From: Virgisporangium ochraceum | GTDB taxonomy: Bacteria > Actinomycetota > Actinomycetes > Mycobacteriales > Micromonosporaceae | Length of the DNA: 64,000 nucleotides | Direction of reading: 5' to 3' | NCBI RefSeq assembly: GCF_016863655.1 | Contig: NZ_BOPH01000069.1 | Coordinates: 1-64,000 of the forward strand | Shown here: positions 9,086 through 17,451 of the stretch, one piece after another | How positions within the stretch are numbered: position 1 is the stretch's first letter | Layout: every line of letters begins with the position of its first letter | Made by a program: the position numbers and the translations under genes | The notes under the pieces: generated by a model | Told to the model about the DNA's origin: nothing | The model's input: the letters and a program-made list of their open reading frames with translations, nothing else | The model's database searches: none

Positions 9086-9507
9086 CCATCGCCTCGCCGG
9101 AAGCACGTAGTTTCAACTGGCTGTTGGACCGGTTCGCCGCCGAGACCGCTGGTGTCTCCGACGCGATCGCCGTCTCGTCCGACGGACTGCTCATCGCGAT
9201 GGCCACCACCAGCAACCGCGACGACGCCGAGCGGTTCGCGGCCATCACCTCCGCGATCACCAGCCTGGCCGGCGGCGCGTCGCGGCTGTACCAGATGGGC
9301 TACACCAACAAGGTCATCATCGACTTCGAGCACGGCTACCTGCTGGTGGCGACGATCTCGGCCGGATCGGCGCTGGGCGTGCTGGCGTCGCGCCGGGCCG
9401 ACCTCGGCACGATCGCCTACGAGATGGCGGTGTTCGCCAACCGGGCCGGCCGCGTCCTCACCCCCCAGCTGATCGACGAGTTGAAGAACTCCGTGGCGGC
9501 GGTATGA
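9082..9507 (+). CDS. cvnB: CvnB-like Roadblock/LC7 protein
   Basis: 141 aa with a single Roadblock/LC7 fold (LDRFAAETAGVSDAIAVSSDG...). In conservons this small protein is the regulator or effector partner of the CvnD GTPase, analogous to MglB with MglA. The start ATG overlaps the cvnA stop (ATGA), implying translational coupling. No membrane segment or signal, so it should be cytosolic and recruited to the kinase. Confidence 0.92.
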   Translation: MTIASPEARSFNWLLDRFAAETAGVSDAIAVSSDGLLIAMATTSNRDDAERFAAITSAITSLAGGASRLYQMGYTNKVIIDFEHGYLLVATISAGSALGVLASRRADLGTIAYEMAVFANRAGRVLTPQLIDELKNSVAAV

Positions 9508-9571
9508 CCGCCGTAGCGGAGCGGAGGCGGGCATACCGCGGTCTTTTCGCACTTCCTCCGGGCGGCGCGGT

Positions 9572-10084
9572 ATGAGTAGCGTGGGCCCGTCGGACCGGTT
9601 GCGGCCGTACATGCGCGGTGCCGCGGCCGAGCCCGCGCCCGGGCCGCTGCCGGCCGTGCCGGCCGGGCCGTTCCACGGGCACATCGTCGACGGCGAGATC
9701 GTCTCCGACCTGTCCGGCGACGCCCTCGACGACGACGAGCCCACCGACGCGTCCCCGCTACGCCCTTACCAGCTGACCGGCGGACGCACGGTGCCGGTCG
9801 ACCCGACGCTGGCCATCGAGGCGCAGGTGGTGGCCGTCGGCGACGTGTGGGCGACGCCGCAGATGGTGCGGTACGAGCACCGAGACGTCGTGAGCGCCGC
9901 CCGGGCGCCCGTGTCGGTGGCCGAGCTCGGTGCGTTGCTGCGGCTGCACCTGCAGGTCGTGCGGGTACTCGTGGCCGACCTCGCCGCCGCCGGTCACCTG
10001 CGGGTGCTGCGCCCGCAGCACTCCATCGCCAAGGATCCGGCCATGATCGAGAGGGTGATCCGTGGGCTATCCGCAATATCCTGA
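9572..10084 (+). CDS. cvnC: CvnC-like DUF742 protein
   Basis: 170 aa. The DUF742 core begins at LRPYQLTGGRT and ends with a winged-helix-like region (PVSVAELGALLRLHLQVVRVLVADLAAAGHLRV). The first 70 residues are Pro/Asp-rich and probably unstructured. A 64-nt gap separates it from cvnB, the only sizeable gap in the operon, and it overlaps cvnD by 23 nt. DUF742 proteins are invariant conservon members; their molecular function is not established. Confidence 0.9.
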   Translation: MSSVGPSDRLRPYMRGAAAEPAPGPLPAVPAGPFHGHIVDGEIVSDLSGDALDDDEPTDASPLRPYQLTGGRTVPVDPTLAIEAQVVAVGDVWATPQMVRYEHRDVVSAARAPVSVAELGALLRLHLQVVRVLVADLAAAGHLRVLRPQHSIAKDPAMIERVIRGLSAIS

Positions 10085-10643
10085 GCCGATCGCTCCCACC
10101 CCGATCAAGATCGTGATCGCCGGTGGGTTCGGCGTGGGCAAGACGACCGCCGTCGGCGTCATCTCGGACTCTCCGCCGCTGACGACGGAGGCCGCGATGA
10201 CCGACGTCGCCGCGCAGATCGACCGCACCGGCGAGGTGCCGGAGAAGACGACGACCACGGTCGCGATCGACTTCGGCACGATCCGGCTCGACGAGGGCCT
10301 GAAGCTGTACCTGTTCGGCACGCCCGGGCAGGACCGGTTCGGGTTCATGTGGCACGACATCTGCCTCGGGGCGCTGGGTGCGCTGGTGATCGTCGACACC
10401 CGTCGCCTCGACGACTGCTACCCGGCCATCGACTACTTCGAGCAGGCCGGCATCCCGTTCGTGGTGGCCGTCAACATGTTCTACGGCCGCCTGAAGCACA
10501 ACCTCGACGACGTCCGCTGGGCGCTCGCCGCCAACGGCGACACCCCGTTGATCACGTTCGACGCGCGGTCCCGCCCGTCCGTCCGGGACGCTCTGCTCAC
10601 CGTCTGCCGGCACGCGTTGGAACGTGCGACCGCCGGCGTCTAG
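10062..10643 (+). CDS. cvnD: CvnD-like small GTPase
   Basis: 193 aa from GTG 10062. P-loop GGFGVGKTT, a G3-like FGTPGQDRF, and a G4 position reading VNMFYG rather than NKxD, a loosened G4 like that of the conservon GTPase group. MglA/Ras-like fold; the expected partner is the Roadblock protein. Its start lies inside cvnC, so expression should be coupled. The lack of a canonical NKxD leaves guanine specificity open. Confidence 0.9.
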   Translation: MGYPQYPEPIAPTPIKIVIAGGFGVGKTTAVGVISDSPPLTTEAAMTDVAAQIDRTGEVPEKTTTTVAIDFGTIRLDEGLKLYLFGTPGQDRFGFMWHDICLGALGALVIVDTRRLDDCYPAIDYFEQAGIPFVVAVNMFYGRLKHNLDDVRWALAANGDTPLITFDARSRPSVRDALLTVCRHALERATAGV

Positions 10644-10662
10644 CCCCCGTAGGAGATCTGCT

Positions 10663-11862
10663 GTGAAGTTCCGCCTGCGCGGGACGCTGTCGGTCGCGCT
10701 GCTCGCCGTCTCACTGGGCGCTGTGACGGCCTGCGGCTCCGACTCCCCGCCGGACGAGCCGTCGACCCCGGCGGCGGCAACCCCCGGATCCGCGTCGCCG
10801 GCCGACCTCATGACCGAGGCGAAGACCATGGTCGAGGGCGCGTTCAAGGGCACCAACAAGGCGCCCGACGGCGCGACCCGGATCGCGGCGAAGGGCTACG
10901 GGATCGCGATCATCTCGCGCGGTCAGCAGTCGCCGAGCTCCAAGGTCCCCACCGACGCGGCCGACGAGGCCGCCCGCGCGCTCGGCTGGAAGGTGGTCCG
11001 GTACGACCTGGCGCTGGATCCGCGCAAGGCCGGCCAGGCCGTCCAGTCCGCCATCGCCGAGGGCGTGCGCGGGATCGTCACCAACGTCGACTGCGCCTTC
11101 GCGCCGGCGGAGTTCGCCGCGGCGAAGGCCAAGGGCATCCTGATCATCCCGCTGTTCGCGTTCGACTGCACCGACCCGACCGTCACCGGTCAGACCGGAC
11201 CGGCGCAGTTCACCACGTTCGTCAACTACACCGGCACCAACCAGCGCAGCGACCCGGGCCGGCAGAACGCCGCCGCCGGTGTGCTCGCGGCGAACGCGGT
11301 GATCCTGGCGACCGGCGCCAAGGCGAAGGTGCTGGCGTTCAACGAGACGACCTCGACGGTCCTCAACTACATGCACCTCGGGTTCGTGTCGCAGATCAAG
11401 AAGTGCACCACGTGCGAGCTGCTCGGCGAGGTCAGGTACACGGCCGCCGACGTCGCCAGCGGCGCGCTGCGCGGCATGGTCGACGAGGCGCTGCGCCGCC
11501 ATCCCGAGGTCACCGCGATCCGGGGTGCGAACTCCACCGCGGTGCAGACGGCGATCGCGCCGGCGCTGCAGGCGGCGAAGAAGCAGAACCAGGTCGTGGT
11601 GGTCGGCGGCGAGGGCCAGCAGGCCGACCTCGACCTGATCCGCGCCAAGCAGGGGCTGAACATCACGATCAGCTTCGACACGCCGTGGCACGCGTGGGCC
11701 GCGATCGACACGTTGAACAGCGTGTTCAACGGCGAGCAGCCGCGGGTGCCGGGCGTCGGCGTGATGCTGATCGACCGGGAGCACAACCTCCCGCCGTCCG
11801 GACCGGTGCAGCACAACGTCGACTTCCGCTCCGTCTACAAGAAGGCCTGGGGAGTTGACTGA
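10663..11862 (+). CDS. Lipoprotein periplasmic-binding protein 1 (RbsB-like fold)
   Basis: 399 aa from GTG 10663 (AGGAG at 10651-10655); an upstream in-frame GTG at 10624 overlaps cvnD and would bury the signal peptide. Lipobox VTAC with Cys24, then a type 1 periplasmic-binding fold (GIAIISRGQQSP... VDCAFAPAEF... FDCTDP... KKCTTCE... GGEGQQADLDLI). The four mature cysteines, including CxxC, are conserved in the next gene. No ABC ATPase or permease gene is nearby, so a ligand-sensing role beside the conservon is more likely than transport. It lies 19 nt after cvnD. Confidence 0.88.
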   Translation: MKFRLRGTLSVALLAVSLGAVTACGSDSPPDEPSTPAAATPGSASPADLMTEAKTMVEGAFKGTNKAPDGATRIAAKGYGIAIISRGQQSPSSKVPTDAADEAARALGWKVVRYDLALDPRKAGQAVQSAIAEGVRGIVTNVDCAFAPAEFAAAKAKGILIIPLFAFDCTDPTVTGQTGPAQFTTFVNYTGTNQRSDPGRQNAAAGVLAANAVILATGAKAKVLAFNETTSTVLNYMHLGFVSQIKKCTTCELLGEVRYTAADVASGALRGMVDEALRRHPEVTAIRGANSTAVQTAIAPALQAAKKQNQVVVVGGEGQQADLDLIRAKQGLNITISFDTPWHAWAAIDTLNSVFNGEQPRVPGVGVMLIDREHNLPPSGPVQHNVDFRSVYKKAWGVD

Positions 11863-13030
11863 CCGGCTCCGCCTGGTCGGGCTGGTGCTGCTGATCGGCG
11901 CGCTGACCGCGTGCGGCGGCGCCCAGCCGGCACCGCCCGACGACGACGCGACGGCGGTGCCGACCGGCACCGCGGCGGCCGAGGTGCTGGCGCAGGCCCG
12001 TGCCGTCACCGAGGCGGCCTGGAAGGGCACGTACCGCTCGCCCGACCCGGGTACCCGACTCGCCGCGAAGAACCGGAAGATCGCGGTGATCTCGCGCGGG
12101 CAGCAGTCGCCGACGTCGGCGGTGCCGGTGAGCGGCGTGGTCGAGGCCGCCCGCGCGCTCAACTGGGACGTGACCGTTCTCGACCTGAAGCTCGACCCGT
12201 CGAACGCGCCCGGCGCGGTGCAGAAGGCGATCGACCTCAAGGTGAACGGGATCGTGGCGAACTTCGACTGCGCGTACGCGCCGGCCGAGTTCGCGAAGGC
12301 GCGCCGGGCCGGGATCAGGATCGTCCCGCTGTTCGGCTTCGACTGCACCGACCCGAGCGTCACCGGGACGGCGGGCGAGCCGACGTTCACGACGTTCGTC
12401 AACTACGGCGTGGCCAGGGTCGACACCGCCCGGTACACGAAGAACTTCGGCACGGTGGCGGCGAACGCGGTGATCGCGGCGACCAACGGCACGGCGCGGG
12501 TCATCGCGTTCAACGACCCCTCGTCGACGGTGCTGAGGTACACCCACGCCGGGTTCGTCGAGCAGCTTCAGCGCTGCCCCGGCTGCGAGGTGCTCGAGGT
12601 GGTCGAGTTCGGCAGCGCCGAGCTCGGTCCCGCGCTGACGGCGAAGGTGAAGGCGGCCCTGGACCGGCACCCCGACGCCACCGTCGTCCGCAGTCCCCAC
12701 TCGGCCGCGACCCAGGTGAGCATCGGTCCGGCGGTGGTCGCGGTCGGCCGGCAGGCCGACCTGGTGGTCATCGGCGGGGAAGGTCAGGCGAGAGACCTCG
12801 ATCTCATCCGTACGCGACAGGGTCTCACGATGACGTTGAACACTGACTCACAATGGGCCGGTTGGGCTACCGTCGACTCGCTGAACAGCGCGTTCAACGG
12901 GGAGGAGCCCCGGCCCGCCGGGTTCGGAGGTCTGCTGGTCGACCGTGACCACAACCTGCCGCCCTCCGGACCCGTCGAGCACAATGTGAGCTTCAGGAAC
13001 GTCTATCGAAAGGCTTGGGGAGTTGGCTGA
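11855..13030 (+). CDS. Lipoprotein periplasmic-binding protein 2 (tandem paralogue)
   Basis: 391 aa from TTG 11855. Lipobox LTAC with Cys20. It aligns with the preceding protein over its whole length (ISRGQQSP, DCAYAPAEFAKA, FDCTDPSVTG, QRCPGCE, VIGGEGQARDLDLI, LPPSGPVEHNVSFR), showing an old tandem duplication. The end of gene 1 (KAWGV plus stop) overlaps this start by 8 nt, and GGGGAG just upstream acts as the SD. Function probably parallels its neighbour with a different ligand. Confidence 0.88.
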   Translation: MTDRLRLVGLVLLIGALTACGGAQPAPPDDDATAVPTGTAAAEVLAQARAVTEAAWKGTYRSPDPGTRLAAKNRKIAVISRGQQSPTSAVPVSGVVEAARALNWDVTVLDLKLDPSNAPGAVQKAIDLKVNGIVANFDCAYAPAEFAKARRAGIRIVPLFGFDCTDPSVTGTAGEPTFTTFVNYGVARVDTARYTKNFGTVAANAVIAATNGTARVIAFNDPSSTVLRYTHAGFVEQLQRCPGCEVLEVVEFGSAELGPALTAKVKAALDRHPDATVVRSPHSAATQVSIGPAVVAVGRQADLVVIGGEGQARDLDLIRTRQGLTMTLNTDSQWAGWATVDSLNSAFNGEEPRPAGFGGLLVDRDHNLPPSGPVEHNVSFRNVYRKAWGVG

Positions 13031-13811
13031 CAACCTCGCCGGTGAACCCGGTTCCGGCTCCGCCGGTCGTGTCGCACTGGTCACCGGCGCAGCCCGGGGT
13101 ATCGGTGCCGCCACCGCTGTGCGTCTCGCCGCTGACGGCTACGCGGTCGGCGTCCTGGACCTGACCGAGGAGTCCGGCAAGGAGACCGTGGAGAAGATCA
13201 CCTCGGCCGGCGGCCGCGCCATCGCGGTCGGTGCCGACGTGAGCGACAAGGCCCAGGTCGAGGCCGCGGTCGCGCGGGTCAGGGACGAGCTCGGCCCGGT
13301 GGCGGTGCTGGTCAACAACGCGGGCGTCATCCGCGACAACATGCTCTTCAAGATGACCGACGACGACTGGGAAACCGTCATGAACGTGCACCTGCGCGGC
13401 GCGTTCCTGATGACCCGCGCGGTGCAGAGCCAGATGGTCGACCAGCAGTTCGGGCGCATCATCAACCTGTCGAGCAGCAGCGCGCTGGGCAACCGCGGCC
13501 AGGCCAACTACTCGGCCGCCAAGGCCGGCCTGCAGGGCTTCACGAAGACGCTGGCGATCGAGCTCGGCAAGTTCGGCATCACCGCGAACTCGATCGCGCC
13601 CGGCTTCATCGCCACCGACATGACCGCCGCCACCGCCGAGCGGATGGGCGTCGACTTCGACACGTTCCAGAAGGCGGCGATCGAGCGCATCCCGGTGCGC
13701 CGCGTCGGCAAGCCGGAGGACATCGCGGCGCTGGCCTCGTTCCTGGCGAGCGAGGAGTCCGGCTTCGTGAGCGGCCAGATCATCTACGTGGCCGGCGGCC
13801 CGCTGAACTGA
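13023..13811 (+). CDS. Short-chain dehydrogenase/reductase (FabG-like)
   Basis: 262 aa from TTG 13023, overlapping the upstream gene by 8 nt. Classical SDR: cofactor motif TGAARGIG, NNAG (VLVNNAGVIRDN), catalytic Ser about 150-152, Tyr163 and Lys167 (YSAAK), and a C-terminal SGQIIYVAGGP. NADPH-dependent beta-ketoacyl reductase or polyol/sugar dehydrogenase are both possible. Being last in an operon with two sugar-type binding proteins makes an oxidoreductase acting on the sensed compound plausible, but that is inference. Palindromes follow. Confidence 0.85.
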   Translation: MADNLAGEPGSGSAGRVALVTGAARGIGAATAVRLAADGYAVGVLDLTEESGKETVEKITSAGGRAIAVGADVSDKAQVEAAVARVRDELGPVAVLVNNAGVIRDNMLFKMTDDDWETVMNVHLRGAFLMTRAVQSQMVDQQFGRIINLSSSSALGNRGQANYSAAKAGLQGFTKTLAIELGKFGITANSIAPGFIATDMTAATAERMGVDFDTFQKAAIERIPVRRVGKPEDIAALASFLASEESGFVSGQIIYVAGGPLN

Positions 13812-13834
13812 CGCTCGCTGCCTCTTTTGCACAG

Positions 13835-13879
13835 ACGGTGGTCGATCCACGCGGGTAAGCGCAGTGGATCGACCACCGT
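13835..13879 (+). terminator. Hairpin terminator after the conservon operon
   Basis: Perfect 16-bp inverted repeat (13835-13850 with 13864-13879), 13-nt loop, followed by TTT. It starts 24 nt after the SDR stop codon and is well placed to end the long operon. Confidence 0.75.
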
Positions 13880-13943
13880 TTATGCATTGCGGGGCCGCGT
13901 TCCAGTGCAGGGCGGACATTCCGGCCGCACCCGGCGGCAGCGC

Positions 13944-13999
13944 CGGCGATCTTGGACGCCTGTGCACGCCATAGGGTGCACAGGCGTCCAAGATCGCCG
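13944..13999. repeat. Perfect 24-bp palindromic element with GATCTTGGA core
   Basis: Arms 13944-13967 and 13976-13999 are exactly complementary with an 8-nt loop. It is a second, longer hairpin 65 nt beyond the terminator. The arm begins CGGCGATCTTGGA, related to the arm of the palindrome at 39611-39687 (CGCCGATCTTGCA). It may be a dispersed intergenic palindromic repeat that also works as a back-up terminator. Confidence 0.8.
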
Positions 14000-14184
14000 A
14001 GCCGGCCGCTCCGCGCGGCGCCGAAGCCGCAGGACATGTCCGAAAACCGCTAGCCGCGGCATTGTCGGCGCATGCCGGAAGGATGCCGCCCGCTGAGCCC
14101 TCGCGCGGCGGGCGGCGTAATCCGGTTGCCGCCCCACGCCACGGCTGCTTCGGTAGGGCAGTAGCCGACCGAGAGGATACCGAG
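14000..14184 (+). other. Spacer with hairpin upstream of the GTPase leader
   Basis: No supported gene. It holds a 9-bp GC-rich hairpin (14085-14093 with 14108-14116, 14-nt loop) and an SD-like GAGAGGA at 14171-14177 for the leader ORF. The region could be an untranslated leader for the resistance-type GTPase downstream. Confidence 0.4.
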
Positions 14185-14286
14185 ATGGCGCGCACGTTCA
14201 TGTCTCGCGAGAAGGGAAGATTCGCCCACCCGGAGGACATGAACGCCCGGTGCACTTTCTCAACCTGGGAATCCTTGCGCACGTAG
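14185..14286 (+). CDS. Possible 33-residue leader peptide
   Basis: ATG 14185 has a good SD (GAGAGGA, 7 nt upstream) and reads MARTFMSREKGRFAHPEDMN before ending at 14286, overlapping the start of the downstream GTPase gene (14250) in another frame. Translation of this ORF would carry ribosomes over the GTPase SD (14232-14236) and start, so it could couple or attenuate its expression, as leader peptides do upstream of some ribosome-targeting resistance genes. It may also be a chance ORF. Confidence 0.4.
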   Translation: MARTFMSREKGRFAHPEDMNARCTFSTWESLRT

Positions 14287-16124
14287 ACGCCGGCAAGACC
14301 AGCCTCACCGAGCGGCTCCTGCACGCCGCCGGTGTCATCGACGAGGTCGGCAGCGTCGACGCCGGTAACACCCGGACCGACTCGATGGAACTCGAGCGCC
14401 AGCGCGGCATCACGATCAAGGCCGCCGTGGTGTCGTTCCCGCTCACCGACGACGTCACCGTCAACCTGATCGATACGCCCGGCCACCCCGACTTCATCGC
14501 CGAGGTGGAGCGGGCGCTCGCCGTGCTCGACGGTGCGGTGCTCGTCGTGTCGGCGGTCGAGGGTGTGCAGGCGCAGACGCGCGTGCTGATGCGGGCCCTC
14601 GCCCGCCTGCGCCTACCCATGCTGATCTTCATCAACAAGACCGACCGCCGTAACGCCGACCCCGGCCGGGTGCTCGCTGAGCTCGCCGGCCTGGTGCCGG
14701 CCGTCGACGCCGGAGCCGACCTGCTCCCGCACCTCGCCGAGTACGACGACGACCTTCTCGCCGCGTACGTCGACGGCGAGCACCCGGGCGACCTCACGCG
14801 GCGGTTCCGGCAGCAGACCGCCGCTGCCCGCGTCCACCCGGTGTTCTCCGGCTCCGCGATCACCGGCACGGGGGTCCCGCAGCTCATGGACGGCATCGCG
14901 ACCCTGCTGCCGACGGCGGCGGCCGACCCCGACGCGCCCCTCTCGGGCACCGTGTTCAAGATCGACCGCGGGCCCGCCGGCGAGCGCATCGCCTACGTCC
15001 GCATGTTCGGCGGCACGCTGCGCGTCCGCGACCGCCTCGGCGACCTCGGCCGGATCACCGGCATCGAGGTCTTCGAGAACGGCGCGGCCGTCGCGCGTCC
15101 GGCCGTCGTGGCCGGGCGCATCGCGACGCTGCGCGGTTTGTCGCGGGTGAGAATTGGTGACGCGCTGGGTCGTCCAGCCGTTGACCGCAGCTTCGCGTTC
15201 GTGCCGCCGTCGTTGGAGACGGTCGTCGAGCCGGCCGGTCGCCGCGACGCCGGCGCCCTGCACGCGGCCCTCACGCAACTGGCCGAGCAGGATCCGCTGA
15301 TCAACCTGCGGCAGGGCCGGGACGGGCTGGCGGTGTCCCTGTACGGGGAGGTGCAGAAGGAGATCATCGAGGCGACGCTGCGCAGGGAGCACGGCATCGA
15401 CGTCACGTTCCGGGAGAGCACGACGATCCATGTGGAGCGCCCGGTCGGCAGCGGCAGCGCCGAGGAGGTCATCGCGACCGGCGACAACCCGTTCCTGGCC
15501 ACCGTGGGGCTGCGGATCGACCCGGCGCCGCCCGGTAGCGGGCAGGCGTTCCGCCTGGAGGTCGAGCTGGGTTCGATGCCGTACGCCTTCTTCGTCGCGG
15601 TCGAGGAGACGGTGCACCGCACCCTGGCCGAGGGCCTGCACGGCTGGCAGGTCGTCGACTGCACCGTGACGATGAACCGCTCCGGCTACTGGGCACGGCA
15701 GAGCCACTCCCACGGCACGTTCGACAAGAGCATGTCCAGCACGGCCGGCGACTTCCGGAATTTGACCCCACTGGTTCTGATGGACGCGCTACGCGCGGCC
15801 GGCACCCGCGTGTACGAGCCCGTGCACGCGTTCCACCTGGACTGCCCGGCCGACCTGTTGCCAGCGCTGCTCCCGACGCTGGCCCGCCTGCGGGCCGTGC
15901 CACTGGGTGCCACCGGCGGTGAGATCACCGGCGAGATCCCGGCCGCCTCGGTGCACGACCTGCAGCTGGTCCTGCCATCGCTGACGAGGGGCGAAGGAAC
16001 CCTGGAAACCACGTTCGACCACTATCAGCCTGTGGCGGACCCGCCACCGGACCGGCCGAGAACCGACCACAACCCGCTGAACCGCAAGGAGTACCTGCTG
16101 GCCGTGGTCCGCCGAGTCCCCTGA
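14250..16124 (+). CDS. Ribosomal protection-type GTPase (OtrA/TetM-like)
   Basis: 624 aa from GTG 14250 (GGAGG 14232-14236, spacing 13). EF-G-like translational GTPase: G1 AHVDAGKTS, G2 RGITI, G3 DTPGH, G4 NKTD, followed by the domain II, IV and V regions; length is close to tetracycline ribosomal protection proteins (about 640). Such proteins bind the ribosomal A-site side and release tetracyclines; actinomycete members (otr(A)) give self-resistance. The sequence diverges from TetM, so drug specificity is unproven and a role as an EF-G paralogue is possible. Confidence 0.8.
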   Translation: MHFLNLGILAHVDAGKTSLTERLLHAAGVIDEVGSVDAGNTRTDSMELERQRGITIKAAVVSFPLTDDVTVNLIDTPGHPDFIAEVERALAVLDGAVLVVSAVEGVQAQTRVLMRALARLRLPMLIFINKTDRRNADPGRVLAELAGLVPAVDAGADLLPHLAEYDDDLLAAYVDGEHPGDLTRRFRQQTAAARVHPVFSGSAITGTGVPQLMDGIATLLPTAAADPDAPLSGTVFKIDRGPAGERIAYVRMFGGTLRVRDRLGDLGRITGIEVFENGAAVARPAVVAGRIATLRGLSRVRIGDALGRPAVDRSFAFVPPSLETVVEPAGRRDAGALHAALTQLAEQDPLINLRQGRDGLAVSLYGEVQKEIIEATLRREHGIDVTFRESTTIHVERPVGSGSAEEVIATGDNPFLATVGLRIDPAPPGSGQAFRLEVELGSMPYAFFVAVEETVHRTLAEGLHGWQVVDCTVTMNRSGYWARQSHSHGTFDKSMSSTAGDFRNLTPLVLMDALRAAGTRVYEPVHAFHLDCPADLLPALLPTLARLRAVPLGATGGEITGEIPAASVHDLQLVLPSLTRGEGTLETTFDHYQPVADPPPDRPRTDHNPLNRKEYLLAVVRRVP

Positions 16125-16382
16125 CACACCGCGCGCCCGTTCTGCGCGTGCCCGCGCGCTCGTGCCGTCGCCCCGCGCGCGTGCCCCCGCGTTCCCGCGC
16201 GCCTGTTCCCCGCGTGCCCCGCGCCCGTATGCCCCCGCGCCCGTCCACCGTGCCCCGAGCGCCTGTGCCCCACGCCCGCCGCGTGCCGTCGCCGTTCACG
16301 CCGCCGTCGCCTTCCGTGCCTTCCGCGTGCCCGCCGCGCGTGTGGGGCGGCGTGTGGGGCGGCGGACGCGCGCAGGCCGGCG
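16125..16382. other. Low-complexity C/G-rich spacer between convergent genes
   Basis: 258 bp almost wholly composed of CGCGC, GCCCCCGC and CCGTGCC runs, lying between the GTPase (+) and ligase (-) stops. No coding signal or clear stem was assigned; long CG alternation could form left-handed DNA or a diffuse bidirectional termination zone. Confidence 0.5.
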
Positions 16383-17372
16383 TTACACGTCCAGCAGGGG
16401 CACGTCGTACACGGACAGGTCAGCGCGCATGCGCACGAAGCGCACCGCGTGCCGCCACCGGCTGTGCTCGTACGCCGAGTCCACCTGGACCTCCGCCACG
16501 ATCACTGGTGCGACCTGCCGGTACTCCAGTGGCCCCGACCGGTCGAAGGCGCCGGTCCAGCCGGCCGGAAGCGGGCGGGGCCAGGGGTGGTTGATCCGGC
16601 CGTCGCGGCGGGTGCCCGCCGGCGTGAGCAGTGGGGCGAGGTCGGCCTGCGCCGGTGCCGCGAGCGGCGTGGTGCGCCCGGCGTACCGGAGGCGGCCGTC
16701 GGCGTCGAAGCGGGCGAGGAGAAGCACCTCGGGTCGGGTGGTCGGGCCGAGCACCCCGGCGACGATCGCCTCGGTGGTGTGCCGGCGGCGTAGCTTGCGC
16801 CAGCCGCGCCGGCCCGGCTGGTAGCGGCTGCGCACCGGCTTGATCACCAGCCCTTCGACGCCCTGGGCGGTCCAGGCGTCGAGCCATTCGCGGGCTTCGG
16901 CCGGGTCGGTCGTCTGCGGGCACACGGTGAGCTGCGGGGGCGCGTCGGCCAGCGTCGTGGTCAGGGCCGCGCGGCGGTCGGCGAGGGGCCGGTCGAGCAG
17001 TTCCGCGCCGTCGGACTGCAGAAGATCGAAGGTGACCAGGTGAGCGGGGTGCCTGTACGCCTCGCGCACCGGGCTGCCGGCGGCCACCCGCCGCTGGAGG
17101 AGGGCGAAGCTGGTCCGGTTGCGTTCGGGTTCCCAGATGACCAGTTCGCCGTCGAGCACCAGGCCGGGCGGCAGCGCGCGGGCGAGCCGGGTGACCTCGG
17201 GGAAGTACCCGGCGAGCGGCTTACCGCTGCGCGACTGCAGGTAAACGCCGGAGGCGGTGTCCCGGAACACCAGGACACGCCAGCCGTCCCACTTGGGCTC
17301 GTACACGTACGCCCCGGTCGGTAGCCGGTCGACCGCCGTGGAGAGCATCGGCGTGACGGGCGGCGTGAGCAT
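16383..17372 (-). CDS. ATP-dependent DNA ligase (LigC-like)
   Basis: 329 aa from ATG 17372; the frame extends further upstream but the alignable protein begins MLTPPVTPM, and the divergent kinase gene needs the intervening space. Adenylation motif I EPKWDGWR with Lys27 as the AMP-accepting residue, motif III DGELVIW, motif IV EGLVIKP, motif V region WRKLRRR, then an OB-fold domain. Size and lack of polymerase/nuclease domains fit the stand-alone LigC/LigD-ligase type used in actinobacterial repair. No Ku or primase gene is adjacent. Confidence 0.88.
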   Translation of the reverse strand: MLTPPVTPMLSTAVDRLPTGAYVYEPKWDGWRVLVFRDTASGVYLQSRSGKPLAGYFPEVTRLARALPPGLVLDGELVIWEPERNRTSFALLQRRVAAGSPVREAYRHPAHLVTFDLLQSDGAELLDRPLADRRAALTTTLADAPPQLTVCPQTTDPAEAREWLDAWTAQGVEGLVIKPVRSRYQPGRRGWRKLRRRHTTEAIVAGVLGPTTRPEVLLLARFDADGRLRYAGRTTPLAAPAQADLAPLLTPAGTRRDGRINHPWPRPLPAGWTGAFDRSGPLEYRQVAPVIVAEVQVDSAYEHSRWRHAVRFVRMRADLSVYDVPLLDV

Positions 17373-17451
17373 GCGGACCCCAGCTGGTCGGGCGGGGGTC
17401 GAACTTCGGAGACTGGACCCGCTGGTCCGGTCACCTTGCAATAGTGACAGA

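Noticed and set aside
10624..10662. Earlier GTG start for binding protein 1
   Set aside because: It would place 13 Arg/Ser-rich residues before the signal peptide and overlaps cvnD; GTG 10663 has a clear SD.
14250..16124. Assignment as elongation factor G itself
   Set aside because: At 624 residues it is shorter than EF-G (about 700), stands alone without rpsL/rpsG/tuf, and its N-terminus matches ribosomal protection proteins better.
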